Positions 5,997 to 13,268 of a DNA stretch of 15,513 nt are shown here, piece by piece (position 1 is the stretch's first letter; the number at the start of each line of letters is the position of its first letter). The notes under the pieces were generated by a model that saw nothing but the letters and a program-made list of their open reading frames with translations, was not told the origin of the DNA and ran no database searches. The stretch is from assembly GCA_947478535.1 (NCBI GenBank), contig CANJXD010000081.1, forward strand, positions 1 to 15,513, written 5' to 3'. A program made the translations under genes and the position numbers. The stretch is from Acetobacteraceae bacterium. GTDB lineage: Bacteria > Pseudomonadota > Alphaproteobacteria > Acetobacterales > Acetobacteraceae.

Positions 5997-6935
5997 ATGG
6001 CGCTGACGCCGGAGCAGCAGCAGGAGATCGAGGCAGCGCGCGCGGGCACCGCCGCGACTCGCCGGCCCACCGTGCCGGCGCTGGAAGCCATGCTGTTCCA
6101 GGCCATGCCGGTGCTGGACCACGGCTTCGTCCGCGTCATCGACTACATGGGCGACGATGCCGCCATCGTGCAGGCCGCCCGCGTGTCCTACGGCCGCGGC
6201 ACCCGCGCGGCGAATGAGGATCGCGGCCTGATCCGCTACCTCATGCGCCATCGCCACTCGACCCCCTTCGAGATGTGCGAGATCAAGTACCATGTGAAGC
6301 TGCCGATCTTCGTGGCCCGGCAGTGGATCCGCCATCGCACGGCGAATGTGAACGAATACAGCGCCCGCTATTCGATCCTCGACCGCGAATTCTACATCCC
6401 CGAGCCCGCCCAGCTCGCCGCGCAATCCGCCGCCAACCGCCAGGGGCGGGGGGATGTGCTGGAGGGCGAGGAAGCCGCCCGCGTGCTGGACCTGCTGCGC
6501 GACGATGCGACACGGAACTACGACCACTACATCGAGATGCTGAACGAGGATGACCAGGGCAACGCCGTCGATCCCAACCGGTCCGGCCTGGCGCGCGAAT
6601 TGGCGCGGATGAACCTGACGCTGAACGCCTATACCCAGTGGTACTGGAAGACCGACCTCCACAACCTGTTCCACTTCCTGTCGCTGCGCGCCGATGCCCA
6701 TGCCCAATACGAAATTCGCGTCTATGCCGAGGCGATGATGCAGACGGCGGAGGCCTGGGTGCCGATGGCCGCTGGCGCCTTCCGGGACTACCGGCTCGGC
6801 GCGGTCACCTTCTCCGCCCAGATGCTCGGCATCCTCCGCCGCATGCTGGCCGGGGAGGCTGTGGACCAGGCCGGTTCCGGCCTTTCCAAGCGCGAGTGGC
6901 GGGAGCTCATGGAGACGCTGGGGCGTGGCGTCTAA
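5997..6935 (+). CDS. thyX: FAD-dependent thymidylate synthase ThyX
   Basis: A 312-residue flavin-dependent thymidylate synthase, which methylates dUMP to dTMP with methylene-tetrahydrofolate and reduced FAD. The ThyX signature [15 protein letters not shown] lies at residues 112-126, with the RHR triad at 112-114 and Ser122. The dUMP/flavin site continues in [19 protein letters not shown] (209-227) and [12 protein letters not shown] (230-241), including Arg231. An earlier RHRHSTPFE (84-92) is also family-typical. ATG 5997-5999 is preferred over the in-frame ATG at 5982 because only the former has a purine-rich site at proper spacing. The length is normal for alphaproteobacterial ThyX. The next gene overlaps its end by 11 bases. 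Whether the genome also has thyA cannot be told from here. Confidence 0.96.
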   Translation: MALTPEQQQEIEAARAGTAATRRPTVPALEAMLFQAMPVLDHGFVRVIDYMGDDAAIVQAARVSYGRGTRAANEDRGLIRYLMRHRHSTPFEMCEIKYHVKLPIFVARQWIRHRTANVNEYSARYSILDREFYIPEPAQLAAQSAANRQGRGDVLEGEEAARVLDLLRDDATRNYDHYIEMLNEDDQGNAVDPNRSGLARELARMNLTLNAYTQWYWKTDLHNLFHFLSLRADAHAQYEIRVYAEAMMQTAEAWVPMAAGAFRDYRLGAVTFSAQMLGILRRMLAGEAVDQAGSGLSKREWRELMETLGRGV

Positions 6936-7152
6936 CACCGCCTCCAGGCGCGCTGTCCGCGCGAAGGGCAAGCCCGCCGGCAAAGGCGGCGCGCCGGGCT
7001 GGCTGCATCGTTGGTGGAAGGTGGCGCTGCTCGTGCTGCTGGTGACCATCGGCCTGCCGGTGGGCCATGCCTTGTTCGGGGAGATCGTCGCCCTGCTCGG
7101 CGGCGCCGTGCTGTTCGGCTTCCTGCTCGGCCGCTGGACGGCACCCCGGTAA
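6925..7152 (+). CDS. Small two-helix membrane protein, unknown function
   Basis: A 75-residue frame from GTG 6925-6927 to TAA 7150-7152, overlapping the end of thyX by 11 bases. The N-terminal 30 residues are strongly basic ([17 protein letters not shown]), followed by two hydrophobic segments at about residues 32-50 ([19 protein letters not shown]) and 53-69 ([17 protein letters not shown]), then RWTAPR. This predicts a small hairpin membrane protein with a positive cytoplasmic N-terminus. I recognise no family. The frame is likely real because it fills the gap between thyX and the next gene, overlaps in a coupled manner, and has a membrane-protein composition. The GTG start is uncertain. 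Leftward frames through the same bases look like artefacts. Confidence 0.6.
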   Translation: MASNTASRRAVRAKGKPAGKGGAPGWLHRWWKVALLVLLVTIGLPVGHALFGEIVALLGGAVLFGFLLGRWTAPR

Positions 7153-7165
7153 AGGAGACCTTGCC

Positions 7166-7762
7166 TTGCAGCCCGACCGCCTCGCCGCCGTGCTCGACTT
7201 CCTCGCTCTGGCCGACCGCCTGAAGCATGTGGAGCGCCGTGGCCGCACCCGTGGCCCCGATGGCGGCGACCGGCAGGAGAACTCGGCCGAGCATTGCTGG
7301 AACGTCGCCCTCGTCGCGATGCTGCTGCATGGCGAGTTGGAGAACCCCCCCGACCTCGGCCATGTGCTTGCGATGATCACGGCGCATGACCTGGTGGAGA
7401 TCGAGGCCGGCGATACCTTCGCCTATGACGAGGCGCATATCCTGACCCAGGCGGCGCGGGAAAAAGCGGCCGCCGATGTCGTCTTCGGCACCCTGCCCCC
7501 CGATCTCGGCGCCCGGCTGCGCGGGCTGTGGGAGGAGTTCGAGGAAGGGGAGACGCCGGCCGCGAAAGTCGCCATGGCCTGCGACCGCGCCCAGGGCATG
7601 CTGCAAGGCGTGATCGGCACCGGCCATTGGCGCCACGCCGGCATCCGCGAGGCGCAGACCCATGGCCGGATGAACCCGGCCCGCGCCGTCGCCCCCGCCT
7701 TCGATACGCTGATCGGGGAACTCTACGCCCGCGCCCGCCGTTTCGGCATGTTCGCGCCATGA
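7166..7762 (+). CDS. HD domain phosphohydrolase, YfbR/HDDC2-like (5'-nucleotidase type)
   Basis: A 198-residue HD-superfamily protein. It starts at a TTG (7166-7168), chosen because AGGAG at 7153-7157 lies eight bases upstream and no ATG or GTG fits. Metal-binding residues are in place: His43 in SAEHCWNVA, the His74-Asp75 doublet in TAHDLVEIEAGD and Asp140 in MACDRAQGML. The spacing and the E79/AGD context are those of the family that includes E. coli YfbR, a dNMP 5'-nucleotidase, and eukaryotic HDDC2. A role in removing phosphate from deoxynucleoside monophosphates would fit its place between thyX and a sugar kinase, but the substrate is inference. It follows the small membrane protein by 13 bases, and its TGA overlaps the ATG of the kinase gene (ATGA), so the genes form one operon. 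Confidence 0.9.
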   Translation: MQPDRLAAVLDFLALADRLKHVERRGRTRGPDGGDRQENSAEHCWNVALVAMLLHGELENPPDLGHVLAMITAHDLVEIEAGDTFAYDEAHILTQAAREKAAADVVFGTLPPDLGARLRGLWEEFEEGETPAAKVAMACDRAQGMLQGVIGTGHWRHAGIREAQTHGRMNPARAVAPAFDTLIGELYARARRFGMFAP

Positions 7763-8646
7763 GCGTGCTCGTCTTCGGATCGGCCAATGCCGACCTCGTC
7801 TTCGCCGTGCCGTCCCTGCCCGCGCCCGGCGAGACGGTGCTGGGGGAGGGGGTGCGCGCCCTGCCCGGCGGCAAAGGGGCGAACCAGGCCGTCGCTGCGG
7901 CGCTGGATGGCGCGGTGACCGCCTTCGCCGGCTGCGTCGGCCGTGATGGTTTTGCTGAGGTCGCGACCAGCGCGATGCGCCGCGCCGGGGTCGATCTCAG
8001 CCGCCTGCGGGCGGTGGAGGAGGCCACGGGCTGCGCCTCCATCTGCGTGGACCGGGCCGGGCGCAACCAGATCGCTGTGGCGCCGGGCGCCAACCGCCTT
8101 GCCCTGGCAGGGCAGGTGGAGGCGGCCGCGCTCACCCCCGCCACGGTGCTGGTGATGCAGATGGAAGTCCCGCCAGCGGAGGTCGCGGCGCTGACCCACC
8201 GCGCCCGCAAGGCAGGCGCACGCGCCATCCTTAACCTCGCCCCGCCCGGAGACCTCCCGGCCGAGGCGTTGCGGGCGCTGCATCTGCTGGTGGTGAATGA
8301 GCATGAGGCGGCGGTGCTGGCCGCCCGCCTCGGCACCACGGCCGGCGCGGGGCCGCTGCGGGCGGCGCTCGGCATCGATGTGGCGGTGACATTGGGCGCA
8401 GCAGGCGCCGAGGCCGCGACGGCCGAGGGCTTCTTCTCCGCCCCGGCCTTCCCGGTCACGCCCGTCGACACCACCGGCGCCGGGGATACCTGGTGCGGTG
8501 TGCTCGCCGCTGGGCTCGACCGCGGTATGCCGATGGCGGCGGCCATGCGCCGTGCGGCGGCGGCGGCGGCGATCGCCTGCACCCGCCCCGGCGCGGCCAG
8601 CGCGATGCCGACGGCGGCCGAGACGGATGGGCGGCTGCGGGGGTAG
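7759..8646 (+). CDS. Ribokinase-like PfkB family sugar kinase
   Basis: A 295-residue PfkB-family kinase whose ATG (7759-7761) overlaps the TGA of the HD gene. The first PfkB signature is GGKGANQA (residues 37-44) and the second is DTTGAGDTWCGVL (237-249), in which Asp243 is the catalytic base and GAG forms the anion hole. VFGSANADLVF at the start, VAPGAN, NLAPPGDLP and LVVNEHEAAVL match ribokinase more than other family branches, so phosphorylation of D-ribose or a related pentose with ATP is most likely. rbsK is not assigned because no ribose transport genes are nearby and ribokinase, deoxyribokinase and nucleoside kinases are hard to separate by motif. An alanine-rich helix (RRAAAAAAIA) is encoded by a short GCG repeat near 8554. 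The gene ends four bases from the convergent membrane protein. Confidence 0.86.
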   Translation: MSVLVFGSANADLVFAVPSLPAPGETVLGEGVRALPGGKGANQAVAAALDGAVTAFAGCVGRDGFAEVATSAMRRAGVDLSRLRAVEEATGCASICVDRAGRNQIAVAPGANRLALAGQVEAAALTPATVLVMQMEVPPAEVAALTHRARKAGARAILNLAPPGDLPAEALRALHLLVVNEHEAAVLAARLGTTAGAGPLRAALGIDVAVTLGAAGAEAATAEGFFSAPAFPVTPVDTTGAGDTWCGVLAAGLDRGMPMAAAMRRAAAAAAIACTRPGAASAMPTAAETDGRLRG

Positions 8647-8650
8647 CGGC

Positions 8651-9109
8651 TCAGTCGTTCCCGTGCAGGGAGAAGGGGCGCAGCAGCAGCGCCGTGCCCC
8701 AGCCCCAGGCGCCGTTCAGCAGGATGACGCGCCAGATGGTGATGGTGTTGCCGCCCGCCCACATCGGCAGGCCCTTCGACTGGGCGACCAGGGTGAAGCC
8801 CACCAGGGTTGCCACCATGCCGATGGCGAAGCCGCCCATCAGGTCCGGGAAGCGGGCCCAGCGGATCAGCGCCGCCAGCACGATGCCCCAGATGCCACCC
8901 CAGAAGGCCAGTGACAGCACGGCCGGGATGCCGAGTGGCGGGATGCCCCGCATGTTGAAGCCGTGCGACTGGCCGCGGAACGCATCCGCCGCGCCCGTCA
9001 CGGCCTGGATCAGCGGGAACTGGTGGTACACCACATAGACCGTGCCCTGGTGGAACACGATCACGGCGAGCGCGCCGCAGATGAAGCCGAACACCAGAAC
9101 CTTCTGCAT
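8651..9109 (-). CDS. Four-helix integral membrane protein, unknown function
   Basis: A 152-residue protein from ATG 9107-9109, with GGGAG nine bases upstream, to TGA 8651-8653. Four hydrophobic segments are visible: residues about 3-28 (includes VLVFGFICGALAVIVFHQG), 60-82 (GIPAVLSLAFWGGIWGIVLA), 90-110 (MGGFAIGMVATLVGFTLVA) and 122-143 (ITIWRVILLNGAWGWGTALL). Loops carry FHQGTVYVVYHQFP and RGIPPLGIP. I recognise no characterised family; similar short membrane proteins occur in alphaproteobacteria, from memory only. It lies 61 bases downstream of the fused MFS/spermidine-synthase-like gene on the same strand and may share its transcript. Four bases separate its stop from that of the ribokinase-like gene. 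Confidence 0.75.
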   Translation of the reverse strand: MQKVLVFGFICGALAVIVFHQGTVYVVYHQFPLIQAVTGAADAFRGQSHGFNMRGIPPLGIPAVLSLAFWGGIWGIVLAALIRWARFPDLMGGFAIGMVATLVGFTLVAQSKGLPMWAGGNTITIWRVILLNGAWGWGTALLLRPFSLHGND

Positions 9110-9170
9110 CGCGCGCCACTCCCGTGTCTTGCCGGGAATCCTAACGCGGCGGTGCCGATGTCGCCAGATG

Positions 9171-11447
9171 TCAGCGCATCGCGGCGCGGTCCAGCACATC
9201 CTGCGGCCGGCGCAGCGGCTGGGTGCCGGCGACGGTGTTGTTGAGGTAGAATTCGTCGCGCGGGAAGCCGTCGGTCAGCGATGCTTCCGGCCGCGGCGTG
9301 CCCGGTGACCAGACCAGCGCGGTGGCGGAAAACATCACGGTGTAGTCCGAGAATTCCCGGTTGCCCCGCGCCAGATGCGCCGCGGCCTCCGGCGCTGCGA
9401 AGCGCCGTGCCAGCGCTGCCGCGTCATAGGGGATCGGCGTGTCGGACCCGACCAGGACAGAAGACGGCATCAGCAGCAGCGTGTGCGGGAAGACGGCGGT
9501 GAAGGTTTCCACGGTTCGCTGCGATGGCGCCCACTGCACATAGATCCCGCCCGGTGCCAGCCGCCGGCGCACGGATTGCAGAAACTCCGCGGAATAGAGC
9601 AGCCCGGAATGGGAGCTTTCCGGCAGGATCGCATCGGCCTGGATCACGTCATACAGTTGCTCCCCCTTCGACAGCGCGCGCCGGCCATCGCCATATTCCA
9701 GCGCCCAGCGCGGGTTGCGGAACAACTCCGCGATCGGGCCCTGGGGGTAGCGCGCGCCGATGCTTTCCAGCGCCGTCAGCACCGGCCCGACCAACTCGAT
9801 CGCCCGGATGCTCAGCGTGGCTGGCGCGATGCCGGCGGCCCAGGGCGTGCCGCCGGAGCCGATGCCGATGCACAGCACCTGGCGCGGATCGGGGTGGATC
9901 AGCGGCCCCACGGCACCGAGGAACTGGTGGATCGGCAGGAAGGGGATGCGCCCCTGGCTGAAGCCCTGGATGAAGAAGGGGCCGCGCGGTGTCTCCGCCG
10001 TGCCGCCATCATCGCGGAAGAAGGCGACGCCGGACCGGTCCTCCGCCCAGGCGGTCTCCTGCCCCGGGCGTTCGGCATGCAGGCGGGACCACAGCGCCGC
10101 ATTGCCCGGCATCGCCACCAGCGCCAGCGCGCAGGCCCCGGCGAGCACCAGTTCAGGCCGTCGCCCGCGCCCATCCCGCCACAGCCAGCCCGCCATCAGC
10201 AGCAGCGACAGCACCGCCAGCAATTGCAGCGTGCCCGCCGTGCCGAGCAGGTGGAAGCTGACGATCCCCGTGCCGACGGACCCCGCGGCATTGCCGAGGA
10301 TGTTCGCCAACTGCACCCAGCCGACGCGCGCCCCCACCGAGGCAAGGTCCTGCTGCACGGCGCGCTGCACGAAGGGGAAGGTCATCCCGATCAGGAAGCT
10401 GGGCGGGCCAACCACAACCAGGGTGATCAGCATCGATGTCACCAGCCCGCCGCCGCGCAGCCGGAGCACATCGGCCGAGACGAACTCCGCGATCGGCCAC
10501 AGCGGCAGCGCCCAGAACAGCAGCAGGATCAGCGCCGCCGCCAGGGCGAAGCCGCCGGCCTGGGTGACGAAGAAGGCCGGGCGCGGGTCCCGGAGGCGTG
10601 AGACCATGCGCGCCGCGACCGCCATCCCCAGCCCATCCGCCAGCAGGAACACGCCGAGCACGGTGGGAAACAGATAGGCGTGGTACTGCCCGACCTGGCC
10701 GAGCAGCCGGACCCAGACGATCTCCAACGCCACGGTCACGTAGCCCGAGAGGAACACCAGCAGGCACCACAGGCGCAGCGAGCCGAAGGGCTCCCCCCCG
10801 CTGGTGGCGGTGCTTCCCATGGTGCTGGACACCACCGGCGTCGGCCGCGTCCGGTCGAGCCCAGGCAGCAATGTCAGCGCCAGCAGCGCCGCCAGCACAT
10901 CCAGCCCCGCCGCCAGGACCAATGCGCCGATGAAGCCGAGATTGCCGATCAGCAACCAGCCTCCCAGCAGCGCCCCGAGCCCGGCCCCCAGCGTATTGAG
11001 CCCGTAGAGGGTGCTGATGCGGGCGGCCACGCTCTCCAGATTGGTCGCGATGGCGCGCGCCAGCAGCGGCAGGGAGGCGCCCATCAGCGTGGTCGGCACC
11101 ACCAGGCCGGCAAAGCAGAGCGCGAAGATCGCCGCCGGCGCATCGACCACTCCGGCCAACTCAGTGGCCAGGAAATCATAGAGGAACAGCTTCGACAGCA
11201 GCGCGAAGCCTGCCACCCCAATTTCCGCCAAGGCGAAGCCCAGCATGGCCTGGTAGGGCGAAAGCCGGTCCGCCAGCTTCGCTCCGATGATGGAGCCGAG
11301 CCCGAGGCCGGCCAGGAAAGCCCCCACCACGAGCGCCGCTGAGACCGTGTCCGACCCCGCGAAGATGCCCAGCATCCGCTGCCACACGATCTGGCAGAGC
11401 AGGGCGCCGAAGCCCGAGCAGAAGAAGGCAACGGCCAGGCGAGGCAT
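9171..11447 (-). CDS. Fused MFS transporter / spermidine synthase-like protein
   Basis: A 758-residue two-part protein. ATG 11445-11447 is preferred over an ATG 54 bases upstream because AGGA lies eight bases before it and MPRLAVAFFCSGFGALLCQI is the usual N-terminus. Roughly the first 440 residues form many transmembrane helices with MFS-like features (QIVWQRMLGIFAGSD, AFLAGLGLGSIIGAKLADR, TTLMGASLPLLAR). From about residue 480 a soluble domain resembles spermidine synthase: VLCIGIGSGG (about 523-532) as the SAM-binding loop, an acidic residue in IELVGP, GDGRRAL, and DVIQADAILP followed by SAEFLQSVRRRLAPGGIYVQW. Whether it makes, moves or senses polyamines is not established; the usual catalytic loop is altered. 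It faces away from the TPP-enzyme gene, with which it shares a 210-base intergenic region. Confidence 0.9.
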   Translation of the reverse strand: MPRLAVAFFCSGFGALLCQIVWQRMLGIFAGSDTVSAALVVGAFLAGLGLGSIIGAKLADRLSPYQAMLGFALAEIGVAGFALLSKLFLYDFLATELAGVVDAPAAIFALCFAGLVVPTTLMGASLPLLARAIATNLESVAARISTLYGLNTLGAGLGALLGGWLLIGNLGFIGALVLAAGLDVLAALLALTLLPGLDRTRPTPVVSSTMGSTATSGGEPFGSLRLWCLLVFLSGYVTVALEIVWVRLLGQVGQYHAYLFPTVLGVFLLADGLGMAVAARMVSRLRDPRPAFFVTQAGGFALAAALILLLFWALPLWPIAEFVSADVLRLRGGGLVTSMLITLVVVGPPSFLIGMTFPFVQRAVQQDLASVGARVGWVQLANILGNAAGSVGTGIVSFHLLGTAGTLQLLAVLSLLLMAGWLWRDGRGRRPELVLAGACALALVAMPGNAALWSRLHAERPGQETAWAEDRSGVAFFRDDGGTAETPRGPFFIQGFSQGRIPFLPIHQFLGAVGPLIHPDPRQVLCIGIGSGGTPWAAGIAPATLSIRAIELVGPVLTALESIGARYPQGPIAELFRNPRWALEYGDGRRALSKGEQLYDVIQADAILPESSHSGLLYSAEFLQSVRRRLAPGGIYVQWAPSQRTVETFTAVFPHTLLLMPSSVLVGSDTPIPYDAAALARRFAAPEAAAHLARGNREFSDYTVMFSATALVWSPGTPRPEASLTDGFPRDEFYLNNTVAGTQPLRRPQDVLDRAAMR

Positions 11448-11657
11448 GCGTGACGATCCTTGTTCGATGACCCCGGACCCGACCGGTGTGGCGGACGGCA
11501 TTGGCCGAGGCGATCACGAAAACCTGCTGGAACATGACAGAAATGTAAATAGATGGCGGTTCTGAGAGCATTTGGCCGAAGATACCAACCTCGGGTCCCC
11601 TTGCAGCCGGCGGTCGCCGGTCGCACCCTCCGCCGCCAACGCGCGGGAGGGATTTGC
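11448..11657. promoter_or_regulatory. Divergent promoter region with an inverted repeat
   Basis: This 210-base gap separates two divergent genes. It contains an AT-rich patch at 11541-11554 (AAATGTAAATAGAT), striking in such GC-rich DNA and a reasonable place for a -10 element on either strand, though no good -35 partner was found. It also contains CCGGCG-GT-CGCCGG at 11607-11620, a six-base inverted repeat that could be an operator or an mRNA leader hairpin for the rightward gene. The ribosome-binding sites of both genes lie at the edges. Confidence 0.4.
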
Positions 11658-13199
11658 GTGAACGGAGCTGAGAGCCTGGTGCACACCCTGTTGGGGGCGG
11701 GGGTCGACACCTGCTTCGCCAACCCCGGCACCAGCGAGATGCATTTCGTGGCCGCGCTGGACCGCATCCCCGGCATGCGCTGCGTGCTGGGCCTGCAGGA
11801 GAACGTGGTCACCGGCATGGCGGACGGCTATTTCCGCATGACCGGCAAGCCCGCCGCCACCTTGCTGCATTGCGGCCCGGGCCTGGCGAATGGCCTGGCC
11901 AACCTGCACAACGCCCGGCGCGGCCGGTCCGCCATCGTCAATTGCGTCGGCGACCAGGCGACCTACCACCGCCCCTTCGACAGCCAGCTCACCGCGGATA
12001 CCGAGGGCTGGGCGCGCGGCGTGTCCGCCTGGACGCGCACCGTGACCAAGGCCAGCGATGTCGGCCGGGACGCGGCCGTGGCCGTGCAGGCCGCCCGCAC
12101 CTCCCCCGGCCAGATCGCGACGCTGATCCTGCCCTCCGACGTCTGCTGGGACGAGGCGCCGGACGGCCCGGCCGCCGCGCTGCCCGTGCCGGGGCGGACC
12201 CGCGCCGACCCGAAGGCGGTGCAGGACGCGGCGCGCGCGCTGCGTGAACGCTCCGACGTGCTGATCCTGCTCGGCGGCTTCGCACTCAGCGCCGAAGCGC
12301 AGGCCCTGGCCTGGAGCATCTCCCAGAAGACCGGCGCCAAGGTGCTGGCGGAGATGACGAACTCCAAGGTGCAGCGCGGGCGCGGGCGCATGCAGCTCGA
12401 ACGCGTGCCCTATCCCGTCGATCAGGCGATCGAGGCGCTGGCGCCCTATCGCACCATCATCCTGGTGAACAGCAAGGCACCGGTCGGCTTCTTCGCCTAT
12501 CCCGGCAAGCCGTCCCGCCACCACCGCGAAGACGCCGACATCCTGCTGCTGACGCGCTACGAGGATGACGCCGTCGCCGCGCTCACCGCCCTGGCCGATG
12601 AGCTTGGCGCCCCCGCCGTCGCCATCCCCGATCCCGGCCCGCGCCCGGGCATCGCGACCGGCCTGCCGACGCCGGAAGGCCTGGCGACGACGCTCGCCGC
12701 CGTGATGCCGGACAACGCCGTGGTGGCGGATGAGAGCGTGTCCTTCGGCCGCGGCTTCTACAAGTTCAGCCACGCGGCACCGGCGCATGACTGGCTGCAC
12801 ATCACCGGCGGCGCCATCGGCTGCGGCATCCCGCTGGCGACGGGGGCGGCGATCGGCGCCCCGGGAAGGCGCGTCATCAACCTGCAGGCCGACGGGTCCG
12901 GCATGTACACGCTGCAGGGCCTGTGGACCCAGGCGCGGGAGAAGCTGCCGGTCACGACCATCATCCTGTCCAACCGGAAATACGCCATTCTGCTCGGTGA
13001 ATACCGCGGCGTCGGCGCCAATCCTGGCCGCACGGCGATGGACATGCTGGACCTCGGCAACCCTGACCTCGACTGGGTGAAGCTTGCCAACGGCATGGGC
13101 GTCGCGGCCGCCAAGACGACGACGCTGGAAGGCTGCGCCGACCTGATGCGGCAGAGCTTTGCCCAGGACGGCCCCTTCGTGATCGAGCTGGAGATCTGA
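11658..13199 (+). CDS. Thiamine diphosphate enzyme, acetolactate synthase large-subunit-like
   Basis: A 513-residue ThDP-dependent enzyme. GTG 11658-11660 is chosen because GGGAGGGA lies about six bases upstream and MNGAESLVHTLLGAGVDTCF is the standard N-terminus. The Pyr domain shows FANPGTSEMHFVAALD, the activating glutamate Glu48 in LGLQENVVTGMADGYFRMTG and LLHCGPGLANGLANLHNARR. The PP domain shows ITGGAIGCGIPLATGAAIG (382-400) and the cofactor motif LQADGSGMYTLQGLWTQ (409-425) with Asn439, where ADG stands in place of the usual GDG. It is shorter than true IlvB/IlvI (about 560-590 residues) and no small regulatory subunit follows, so it probably does not serve branched-chain amino acid synthesis. 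It may be a 2-oxo acid decarboxylase or carboligase. An SDR gene follows after 69 bases. Confidence 0.87.
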   Translation: MNGAESLVHTLLGAGVDTCFANPGTSEMHFVAALDRIPGMRCVLGLQENVVTGMADGYFRMTGKPAATLLHCGPGLANGLANLHNARRGRSAIVNCVGDQATYHRPFDSQLTADTEGWARGVSAWTRTVTKASDVGRDAAVAVQAARTSPGQIATLILPSDVCWDEAPDGPAAALPVPGRTRADPKAVQDAARALRERSDVLILLGGFALSAEAQALAWSISQKTGAKVLAEMTNSKVQRGRGRMQLERVPYPVDQAIEALAPYRTIILVNSKAPVGFFAYPGKPSRHHREDADILLLTRYEDDAVAALTALADELGAPAVAIPDPGPRPGIATGLPTPEGLATTLAAVMPDNAVVADESVSFGRGFYKFSHAAPAHDWLHITGGAIGCGIPLATGAAIGAPGRRVINLQADGSGMYTLQGLWTQAREKLPVTTIILSNRKYAILLGEYRGVGANPGRTAMDMLDLGNPDLDWVKLANGMGVAAAKTTTLEGCADLMRQSFAQDGPFVIELEI

Positions 13200-13268
13200 T
13201 CCCGCCCCCCGTTTCCCCTTGCGGGAAGCTGCCCTACATGGGGGGTTTCACGCAGGGGGACGACGACG

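Noticed and set aside
5572..6006. Small rightward frame across the ssrA region
   Set aside because: It is fully explained by the tmRNA gene on the other strand and has no ribosome-binding site or recognisable protein.
8554..8572. Short GCG trinucleotide repeat as a possible phase-variable tract
   Set aside because: It is a five- to six-unit alanine codon run inside the kinase helix; changes would be in-frame, and such runs are common in GC-rich coding DNA.
7377..9119. Long leftward open frame across the HD and ribokinase-like genes
   Set aside because: It lacks protein motifs and overlaps two well-supported rightward genes and, in another frame, the membrane protein gene.
9375..10601. Long rightward open frame opposite the fused MFS/spermidine-synthase-like gene
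   Set aside because: Gln/Arg/Pro/Ala-rich low-complexity translation with no motifs; the leftward frame has clear membrane helices and a SAM-binding domain.
11514..12800. Leftward open frame opposite the TPP enzyme gene
   Set aside because: Antisense shadow: Arg/Gly/His-rich and motif-free, whereas the rightward frame has a full set of ThDP enzyme motifs.
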